Program-made: the position numbers and the translations under genes
Shown here: in pieces, positions 1 to 5,589 of the stretch
How positions within the stretch are numbered: position 1 is the first letter of the stretch
Layout: each line of letters begins with the position of its first letter
Notes under the pieces: generated by a model
Seen by the model: only the letters and a program-made list of their open reading frames with translations
What the model was told of the DNA's origin: nothing
Database searches by the model: none
From: JAGKXC01 sp964554385
GTDB lineage: Bacteria; Bacteroidota; Bacteroidia; NS11-12g; UBA955
NCBI GenBank assembly: GCA_964554385.1
Contig: CAZKOM010000107.1
Span: 1-6,483, forward strand
Direction of reading: 5' to 3'
DNA: 6,483 nucleotides

Positions 1-42
1 TAAGCAAAAAATGTCATTTTAAGCCTAAAAAATCATAAAAAA

Positions 43-120
43 ATGCTTATTAGTGAATAAAATGTAAAAATAAGCATGTTATATAATGCTTATTTGTGTT
101 ATTTTTGTATAAATAAGCGA
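43..120. repeat. Nested inverted repeat of TAAGCA/TGCTTA sites (putative operator)
   Basis: A perfect 10-bp inverted repeat, AAATAAGCAT (68-77) and ATGCTTATTT (86-95), has an 8-bp spacer. A second, outer pair, ATGCTTATT (43-51) and AATAAGCGA (112-120), matches at 7 of 9 positions and shares the same centre of symmetry, between bases 81 and 82. Two further related hexamers lie at 1-6 (TAAGCA) and 20-25 (TAAGCC). The outer right copy ends five bases before the ATPase start codon. The symmetric arrangement around the promoter suggests binding of a dimeric regulator, possibly autoregulation; that role is inference. Confidence 0.55.
100..107 (+). promoter_or_regulatory. Putative Bacteroidota -7 box for the ATPase gene
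   Basis: TATTTTTG matches the Bacteroidota -7 consensus TAnnTTTG exactly. No convincing -33 TTG is seen at the expected distance; TGTT at 77-80 is the nearest. Transcription would begin near 113, giving a very short leader before the ATG at 125. The box lies between two of the TAAGCA-type sites, which fits repression by occlusion (inference). Confidence 0.35.
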
Positions 121-124
121 TTTT

Positions 125-1087
125 ATGAAAATAAACAGTCCTATTCCTACAACTAAAATCGTTGAACGAATCCATTACGATAATCCTTGGTGGGTATCAA
201 AGAAAATACCTGCTATTTATGGAGAAATGTCTAGTAGACTATATTTCAAATTGTTCTTCCCTCATGTTATCGAGCAAGAAATTAGACGAGCTATTGTGCT
301 TATGGGACCTCGAAGAGTGGGAAAAACGGTAATGCTATACCATAGCATTCAACAATTATTAACTGAAGGCGTAAACGAGAAACAGTTATTTTTTATTGCC
401 ATAGATAATCCTATATATATACATTTAGGATTAGAGGATCTACTTGCACTTTGCAAACACAGTTTATCCATTTCTTCGCTGGATGGGTGCTTTGTATTTT
501 TTGATGAGATCCAATATCTGAAGGACTGGGAAAGACAACTTAAAGTACTAGTAGATAGTTACCCCAATACTAAATTCATCGTATCCGGATCTGCGGCAGC
601 AGCATTAAAATGGCATAGTACGGAAAGTGGAGCGGGTCGGTTTACGGATTTCATCTTGCCTCCCCTTACCTTTCAAGAGTACATTCACCTTCGGCAACTT
701 AACCATTTAATGAGGCCCGGTATCATTAAATATGCTGATATATCAATTCCCTATCATCTAACTCACGACATTACAGCGCTCAACCAGGCATTCTTGCATT
801 ATCTTAATTTTGGAGGGTATCCCGAAGTGGTTATGAGCGAGAAAATTCAAGGCGATGTAGGTAGATATGTAAAGGCTGACATCGTTGATAAGATATTATT
901 AAGGGATCTTCCGAGTCTTTACGGCATTCGAGATGTTCAAGAATTAAATCGATTTTTTACCTACTTGGCATACAATACTGGAAACGAATTTTCATATGAA
1001 TCGATGAGTACCGATAGCGGAATAAAAAAGGAGACTTTAAAACGATATTTGGAATACTTGGAAGCTGCAACGTGTTACGAACTTTAA
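125..1087 (+). CDS. ATPase fragment of the broken AAA_14/DUF4143 protein
   Basis: This 320-residue frame carries the complete nucleotide-binding part. The Walker A motif GPRRVGKT is at residues 61-68. Walker B lies in FVFFDEIQ (123-130) with the DE pair at 127-128. A sensor-1-like strand FIVSGSAA is at 151-158. The family block ESGAGRFTDFILPPLTF is at 167-183 and GGYPEVV is at 230-236. The remainder (about 255-317) is the start of the DUF4143 region, cut off after LEAA; the last four residues (CYEL) belong to the shifted frame. Proteins of this family are usually annotated only as ATP-binding proteins; their cellular role is poorly defined, with some linked to toxin-antitoxin or defence-like contexts. 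If translated, the fragment could bind ATP but would lack the C-terminal nuclease-like domain. Confidence 0.75.
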   Translation: MKINSPIPTTKIVERIHYDNPWWVSKKIPAIYGEMSSRLYFKLFFPHVIEQEIRRAIVLMGPRRVGKTVMLYHSIQQLLTEGVNEKQLFFIAIDNPIYIHLGLEDLLALCKHSLSISSLDGCFVFFDEIQYLKDWERQLKVLVDSYPNTKFIVSGSAAAALKWHSTESGAGRFTDFILPPLTFQEYIHLRQLNHLMRPGIIKYADISIPYHLTHDITALNQAFLHYLNFGGYPEVVMSEKIQGDVGRYVKADIVDKILLRDLPSLYGIRDVQELNRFFTYLAYNTGNEFSYESMSTDSGIKKETLKRYLEYLEAATCYEL

Positions 1088-1193
1088 AGTCTACTTATCC
1101 AACCCATCGTTAAGATCAGCTTTATTTTCTCCCATCACTGAACAGGATGAAGAAATTGGCAACATCATTGAAACCGCCGTATTATCCCAATGG

Positions 1194-1559
1194 ATGCATC
1201 GCGAAAAACTGGATCTTACCTATGCACGATGGAAGGAAGGCCGAAAAGAAGGTGAAGTTGATTTGGTTTTGGTTGATTCAAAACGATTCAAGCCCATGTG
1301 GGGTGTAGAAGTAAAATGGAGCAATCGATTTGTACAAAAACCTCAAGAATTAAAGAGTTTAATTACATTTTGTAAATCGAACAAAATTTCGGCAGGTTTG
1401 ATCACCTCAATTGACGAACTAGACAATCAGATGGTACAGGATATACATCTAACATTCATCCCAGTTGCTCTATATTGCTATAACGTTGGCGATACGACCC
1501 TTAAACTTAAATCCAACAACTCTCTCGATTGGCCTTTCGCCGAAAGACCGGAACACTAA
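1194..1559 (+). CDS. C-terminal DUF4143 nuclease-like fragment of the broken ATPase
   Basis: The frame is open from 1041, but the first ATG is at 1194, inside the conserved QWMHREK block, so this start is probably not a true initiation site. The 121-residue product contains GEVDLVLV (D23) followed by GVEVKWS (E39, K41), a D-x(n)-ExK arrangement of the PD-(D/E)XK kind often present at the end of DUF4143 proteins. The following segment, LKSLITFCKSNKISAGLITS, is the usual end of the fold. It belongs to the same ancestral gene as the ATPase fragment upstream. It ends 23 bp before the convergent stop codon at 1583. Independent expression is unlikely. Confidence 0.5.
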   Translation: MHREKLDLTYARWKEGRKEGEVDLVLVDSKRFKPMWGVEVKWSNRFVQKPQELKSLITFCKSNKISAGLITSIDELDNQMVQDIHLTFIPVALYCYNVGDTTLKLKSNNSLDWPFAERPEH

Positions 1560-1582
1560 ATAAGAAGCACTTCCTAAACCCA

Positions 1583-4500
1583 TCAATACACCACCACTTT
1601 CTCGGTGGTTTTTTGGTTGCCTTTGGTGACCTCCACGGTATAAACGCCCTTGGCCCATGCGGTGGTTTCAACGCTTAAGCGATTGCCACTCACCTCGGTC
1701 AATTCTGAAATACGTTTGCCCATGATATCCATAATTGAAATGGTAGCACCATCCAGTTGCTCCCCTTCGACAGTAAACTGTCCGTTTGCTGGATTGGGGT
1801 AAATTGTTATAGCATTATCCAAACTTTGCAATTTCGTACGCAACGCGAAATTCGACGTAAAACTGTATTCGAAATAGCTTCCAAAATCGGCCATAAATGT
1901 CTTCAAGATGGCATTGGTACTGGCATTGCGCAATCGTACCGCACCTGCACCTTGGGCTGTATTCGCCCACCAATTCAATCCATCTAGACCGAAATCGTAA
2001 ACGATCAATTTATAACAGCCATTCAGGTCTAAGGTATAGGTATGTGTTTTGTTGGCCACCGTGAAACTATCTTTTGCTATCACCTTACCATCGGCATCCA
2101 ATAGCTTAAATGCATTTTCTGAGGGGAAATTATTGGTACGAATCTCCAACTTGATATTACCCGGTAACACATCCGGAATTTTAACCGAACTGCTTACGCT
2201 GCTGTTACTAGGATATTCATCGGCAATACCATTTACTTCGGTGACTTCGCAGTGAAACACGTTGTTAGAAGCATTCATGCCGTGAGCCCATAAATCCCAG
2301 GTTGGCAATACCACGGTTACGGTATCCAACGACGCTAAATTACCCGCCCAATGCCAAGTCTGCTTTATCGTTGCATCGTTCATCCAATAGGTGAATTTGA
2401 TGGTTTTGATATCCGATTTCCCCGAGTTCTGTACCAAAATCGCTGGTTGAGTGCACATGGGATTTGATTTAGAAAACTCATAATCCGCGGTAGGCCGCAA
2501 CACCTCCATAATACGAGCGTCAGTATTGAAATTCATCTCACCATATTCCACCAATTGATGTGCAACGATGTACCGATAATCCCCGGATTTTACTGGTTGT
2601 GAGATCTCATAATCAATGGTTTCCGTTTTTCCTGGTGTTACAAATTGGGTGATTTCGTGCTCCATCAATTTTGAACGCCAACCTGGACACCAACCCTGAC
2701 GTGGAATCAACCAAGTTCCTCCTTGAGCAATCATCGGATTGATCGAACAATCCATTACCGAATTCCAACTCATCGTATTTCCTGCAACTTTCAAACTGTG
2801 GGTTATAGGCCCTCCATTTTGCTCAAACTCCCCTTCCGAACCATGACCGGTGATGGTGGAGCGAAGCTTAAACGATTTTGCCGATGCCAACAAGGGCACA
2901 TTAACCGGTGCAAACACATTGTTATTCAATATGCTGTTGATACCAGGGCCACCCAACCGTGCGCCACCTTGCCATAACTGATTCATGGATAATACGGGCC
3001 GAACCGGTTTACCCACAATAAACAGGAACTCCATTTCCATTTGCTCTTGATTTTGTCCGCCCATGGTAACCATGAGTCGTTTTTTCCCTTTCAACAATGG
3101 CGCGAAATCGGTCATATCGAAATACCAACTCTTTCCTGCCATCCCCAAATCCAAGTTGATTCCGTAGGGCGTTACAAAGGATATCAATTCGTTATACCAA
3201 GGGAATCGCAGCGAATAATTCAATTTCACCAAATCAATTACACCTTCCGATTGTACGTTTACAGAATCCAGCAAAACCCCTGTTTCGCCTTTAAACACCC
3301 TAGATTTTCTAGCCTCGAATAGCGCAAAACTACTATCGATCTTCAAAACATCATGCGTCACAATCCCGGCTGCTGATTTGTCCTCCACCGTGTAGCGATT
3401 GATACTATTGGCCGATCTAACCATTGAATCACGCTGTTCTACCGATGTCACCAAACGGGTATAATCACCCTGCAGAATTGTTAGCACGGGCTTGGCTTTT
3501 TCCTGGGTAAAATTTCTGTTGAGTTCATCGCCACGTTCATAGGTCCAAGTAATATTTTTTCCCGATGAAACTTTGGTTGATACGGTATTGGAAAACGAGT
3601 TCCCCGATCCTTCTTGAAATGGATAATACCCCACCAAATTCACGTATTTAGGGTGTGATGGATCGATATTTTTGTTCATCCAATCCTTAATTTCCGATGC
3701 GGAAAGCGCTTTATTCCAAATACTTAACTGACTGATTTTCCCTTTGTAGTTATTATTGCCATTTTGATCGGTTCCCAAGATGATGTTCTTTAACGCCATA
3801 GCCTTGGTTTTACTGGTTCCAGACAGCCAAAGTGTACCGTTGAGATAGATGGACATATTGCCGGTAGCGCTGTTTTTAGTAAATACCCAATGATTCCAGT
3901 TGCCTTCGTATTCGGCAGGCGTTGCCCCTTTGTTGATGCGATCGTATCCACCGGCAGCAAAACCACAATCGAAATAAATACTGGCGTCTGACCAAGGAAA
4001 GTGGATGTTCAACTGGCGTTGGTTGGGATCGGTATTCCAACCGTAAATCACCGAGGTATTGGTTGGCAAAGCATTGGGATCGCCTTTTGCCCAAAACGCT
4101 ATAGAAATCTCTTTGTTGATCGTGGAAAAACTATCGGCCGCCAAGGTAATTTGTCCGTTAGACCCTAAATCAACCGCATAATTATTATTGGCAAATAGCA
4201 TACTTACTGCAGTATCGGCATACCCATCCAAGACGATTCCGGGTCCTGGCGAAGTATTGGTAAATGAAAATTCAATCAACAGATTGCTTTGACCATCCCA
4301 AGTAAATGGGGTATGAAAAACGATTTCGTTACTGCCTGACACGAACAGCATGGAATTGTAATAGACTTCGGTGAAACCGGTGGTTATTGGAGTTGCAGCA
4401 GTCAGTTGGATTTGATTTGTTTGTTGAATTCTAACCTTGAAAAAATTAGCCATTCCAGCCGTTTGAGCATGCAGTGCGATGCCTTGGATATCTCCAGCCG

Positions 4501-5056
4501 AAAATCCAGCATCTATTAATTCCTGGGCGCGATATAGCACCTGAGTTTTCCCTGATTGCTGTGCCGTATTGAGCGCTTCGTACAAATTATTACTGTTTTT
4601 ACCCACGCTATGCTGAACAGTGTTTGACTTAGCACTTACGGTAACATTTTTTACGGTATAATCATAGTAATCGTATACGGGTTTGGTGGTGTAAGAAAAT
4701 TGATTTCCTGAAAAGTTGGATACTACAAATTTGGGGGCAGTTTGAGGAATGATTTCGATTTTGGACGAGTCCACGATAAAGGTGTTGCAGGAATAATCCC
4801 ATTCGCCGCAGCCTTTATTACGGTTGGATCCATCGGACACCAATCCATTTTTACATCGCATGGCATAACGCAAAACAATCTTTTCATACTCCAAATTTCC
4901 TTCAGGAAAATTAGCAATAGTATCGCGGTTATTGGTGCCATAATGAATGGTTTTCACCCGTATGGTATCGCCTATGTTTTGTGCAGAAAGTGTGGTTGGA
5001 AGTCCCCAAATGGAAAAGCTAAAAATCAAAGCGAAACACTTGAACTCTTTTGACAT
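1583..5056 (-). CDS. Secreted PNGase F-like protein with inserted LamG domain and T9SS type A sorting signal
   Basis: This exported 1157-residue multidomain protein has a Sec signal peptide at about residues 1-25 (cleavage near LSA-QN). A PNGase F-like jellyroll begins at about 30, with C68 and GCGEWDYSC (83-90); D87 corresponds to catalytic Asp60 of PNGase F. It is interrupted by a beta-rich segment (about 135-290) and a LamG/concanavalin-like domain (about 293-490). The fold resumes at FVTPYG (627-632) and YFDMTDFAPLL (645-655). The second jellyroll follows: LRSTITGHG (731-739), C770, and PRQGWCPG (785-792), with R786 matching Arg248. Residues about 852-955 look CARDB-like. Residues about 965-1070 resemble adhesion modules of secreted metalloproteases. 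ITIYPNPANGQF (1083-1094) opens the T9SS type A domain, which continues to the end. Likely role: cell-surface or secreted glycan recognition or amidase-type hydrolysis. Activity is uncertain because Glu118 has no clear counterpart. The start is the ATG at 5056, preceded by a good promoter and no Shine-Dalgarno. Confidence 0.88.
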   Translation of the reverse strand: MSKEFKCFALIFSFSIWGLPTTLSAQNIGDTIRVKTIHYGTNNRDTIANFPEGNLEYEKIVLRYAMRCKNGLVSDGSNRNKGCGEWDYSCNTFIVDSSKIEIIPQTAPKFVVSNFSGNQFSYTTKPVYDYYDYTVKNVTVSAKSNTVQHSVGKNSNNLYEALNTAQQSGKTQVLYRAQELIDAGFSAGDIQGIALHAQTAGMANFFKVRIQQTNQIQLTAATPITTGFTEVYYNSMLFVSGSNEIVFHTPFTWDGQSNLLIEFSFTNTSPGPGIVLDGYADTAVSMLFANNNYAVDLGSNGQITLAADSFSTINKEISIAFWAKGDPNALPTNTSVIYGWNTDPNQRQLNIHFPWSDASIYFDCGFAAGGYDRINKGATPAEYEGNWNHWVFTKNSATGNMSIYLNGTLWLSGTSKTKAMALKNIILGTDQNGNNNYKGKISQLSIWNKALSASEIKDWMNKNIDPSHPKYVNLVGYYPFQEGSGNSFSNTVSTKVSSGKNITWTYERGDELNRNFTQEKAKPVLTILQGDYTRLVTSVEQRDSMVRSANSINRYTVEDKSAAGIVTHDVLKIDSSFALFEARKSRVFKGETGVLLDSVNVQSEGVIDLVKLNYSLRFPWYNELISFVTPYGINLDLGMAGKSWYFDMTDFAPLLKGKKRLMVTMGGQNQEQMEMEFLFIVGKPVRPVLSMNQLWQGGARLGGPGINSILNNNVFAPVNVPLLASAKSFKLRSTITGHGSEGEFEQNGGPITHSLKVAGNTMSWNSVMDCSINPMIAQGGTWLIPRQGWCPGWRSKLMEHEITQFVTPGKTETIDYEISQPVKSGDYRYIVAHQLVEYGEMNFNTDARIMEVLRPTADYEFSKSNPMCTQPAILVQNSGKSDIKTIKFTYWMNDATIKQTWHWAGNLASLDTVTVVLPTWDLWAHGMNASNNVFHCEVTEVNGIADEYPSNSSVSSSVKIPDVLPGNIKLEIRTNNFPSENAFKLLDADGKVIAKDSFTVANKTHTYTLDLNGCYKLIVYDFGLDGLNWWANTAQGAGAVRLRNASTNAILKTFMADFGSYFEYSFTSNFALRTKLQSLDNAITIYPNPANGQFTVEGEQLDGATISIMDIMGKRISELTEVSGNRLSVETTAWAKGVYTVEVTKGNQKTTEKVVVY
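1590..1614 (+). terminator. Possible rho-independent terminator of the ATPase locus
   Basis: ACCACC (1590-1595) can pair with GGTGGT (1604-1609) around an 8-base loop, followed by a run of six T (1609-1614) on the plus strand. It lies 30 bp after the ATPase stop, where a terminator is expected. It also sits inside the last codons of the convergent secreted-protein gene (TTEKVVVY), so the symmetry may come from codon use (ACC ACC ... GTG GTG) rather than from selection for termination. Confidence 0.35.
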
Positions 5057-5088
5057 GTAATGATGAATTTTTTATACTTTGTAATTGT

Positions 5089-5115
5089 CAAAAGTACGAA
5101 AAATCTATTCACCAA
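5089..5115 (-). promoter_or_regulatory. Bacteroidota-type promoter of the PNGase F-like gene
   Basis: On the minus strand TTG (5115-5113) is followed after 16 bases by TACTTTTG (5096-5089), a perfect TAnnTTTG -7 box; the spacer is one base shorter than the usual 17-23. The predicted start of transcription is near 5083, giving a leader of about 26 bases before the ATG. The promoter fills the 62-bp gap behind the repeat-protein gene, so the PNGase F-like gene can be transcribed on its own. Confidence 0.55.
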
Positions 5116-5118
5116 CGA

Positions 5119-5508
5119 TTACATGAAAAAGTAAAAGAAAACGATGATCTGTCGGCGTCGCATTCCGTCTGCTCTGCCTATTTGTCTTCCGCTACCGTCA
5201 TAAATTCTATCGCCATTAATTCTACCGATCTGCCTACCTGAGGCACTGTAAAACCGATCCCCATCCACTCTGCCTAACTGCCTGCCGGAACCATCGTATA
5301 TTCTTTCTCCATCAATCCGACCAAGTTGCCTTCCACTGCCGTCGTAAATTCGGGTACCGTCGTCTCTACCAATTTGCCTACCAGAAGCACTATAAAACCT
5401 CTCCCCGTCTACCCTTCCAATCTGCGATCCAGAGCTGTTATATATGCGCTGCGCTTGCGAATTAATACTGAAGAGCAGAAACGCTAGTAAACCAAATAAG
5501 TTCTTCAT
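5119..5508 (-). CDS. Small exported protein of six 16-residue SGRQIGR repeats
   Basis: The 129-residue product has a signal peptide at residues 1-20 (MKNLFGLLAFLLFSINSQAQ). It is followed by six uninterrupted 16-residue repeats (21-116) of pattern R-[IF]-Y-x-x-SG-x-Q-[IL]-GR-x-[DN]-G-x, and a 13-residue tail RRRQIIVFFYFFM. Alternating aromatic/hydrophobic and Gly/Asp turn positions suggest a repetitive beta-hairpin or beta-flower-like fold (inference). Small Bacteroidota proteins of this style are known to me only as hypothetical. No catalytic motif and no lipobox is visible, so a periplasmic or outer-surface location is likely. The aromatic tail is too short for a normal membrane helix and might serve as an anchor or a final beta strand. 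The gene lies 62 bp upstream of the PNGase F-like gene and 81 bp downstream of the nuclease-like gene. The start is supported by the signal peptide. No specific function can be given. Confidence 0.8.
   Translation of the reverse strand: MKNLFGLLAFLLFSINSQAQRIYNSSGSQIGRVDGERFYSASGRQIGRDDGTRIYDGSGRQLGRIDGERIYDGSGRQLGRVDGDRFYSASGRQIGRINGDRIYDGSGRQIGRADGMRRRQIIVFFYFFM
5161..5448 (-). repeat. Six tandem 48-bp coding repeats
   Basis: The units in coding order are 5448-5401, 5400-5353, 5352-5305, 5304-5257, 5256-5209 and 5208-5161. All are exactly 48 bp with no indels. Units 2 and 5 share RFYSASGRQIGR; units 3 and 4 share RIYDGSGRQLGR; unit 6 has RIYDGSGRQIGR. The DNA is much more diverged than the protein: in the first 12 codons units 3 and 4 differ in 10 codons, all synonymously. 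Confidence 0.85.
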
Positions 5509-5528
5509 AATAATTTAAATAACGAATT

Positions 5529-5537
5529 CAAAGTATA
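5529..5537 (-). promoter_or_regulatory. Weak promoter-like box of the repeat-protein gene
   Basis: The minus strand reads TATACTTTG 20 bases before the ATG at 5508. This is close to the TAnnTTTG -7 box but one base short in the spacer, and no -33 TTG is seen at the right distance. The 81-bp gap also holds a perfect 10-bp palindrome TTGGTACCAA at 5571-5580 and a CCAATT/AATTGG inverted repeat (5577-5582, 5592-5597) across the upstream stop codon. Neither has a T run typical of a terminator. Confidence 0.3.
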
Positions 5538-5589
5538 GCAATAAAACTGTAAAGAACATATTCTAATGATTTGGTACCAATTTCAAATT

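Larger units (their letters stand above)
125..1559 (+). pseudogene. AAA_14/DUF4143 ATPase gene, frameshifted by an internal deletion
   Basis: Taken together, the two reading frames encode a typical Bacteroidota ATP-binding protein: an N-terminal AAA_14 ATPase, a winged-helix-like middle and a C-terminal DUF4143 region. The first frame ends at 1087 after LEYLEAA. The family sequence resumes in the +1 frame from about 1068 (RVTNFKVYLSNPSLR, then EEIGNIIETAVLSQW) and runs to the TAA at 1557-1559. Family members, from memory, have about 17-20 residues between these blocks, so the simplest explanation is a deletion of roughly 50-60 bp with a remainder of 2 after division by 3. No slippery site is evident, and the missing residues could not be restored by frameshifting. 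The start at 125 is the first ATG after an in-frame TAA at 110-112. Function as an intact protein is unlikely. Confidence 0.8.

Noticed and set aside
1060..1090. Programmed ribosomal frameshift joining the two ATPase fragments
   Set aside because: No slippery heptamer is visible, and a frameshift would not restore the missing 17-20 residues between the conserved blocks.
1470..1658. Minus-strand 62-residue reading frame across the convergent gene ends
   Set aside because: It overlaps the ends of two better supported genes in another frame, has no recognisable motif and no promoter or signal.
1757..3322. Several plus-strand frames of 68-93 residues antisense to the PNGase F-like gene
   Set aside because: The opposite strand encodes a continuous protein with recognisable domains. 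These frames have random-looking composition and no family features.
3876..4941. Two 72-residue minus-strand frames inside the PNGase F-like gene
   Set aside because: They are out-of-frame shadows of the LamG and N-terminal coding regions.
4742..5241. Plus-strand frames of 103 and 63 residues over the start of the PNGase F-like gene and the repeat gene
   Set aside because: They are antisense to genes supported by signal peptides and repeats, and no independent coding signal is visible.
5161..5448. CRISPR-like array
   Set aside because: The periodicity is 48 bp with no conserved DNA repeat or unique spacers; the conservation is at the protein level.
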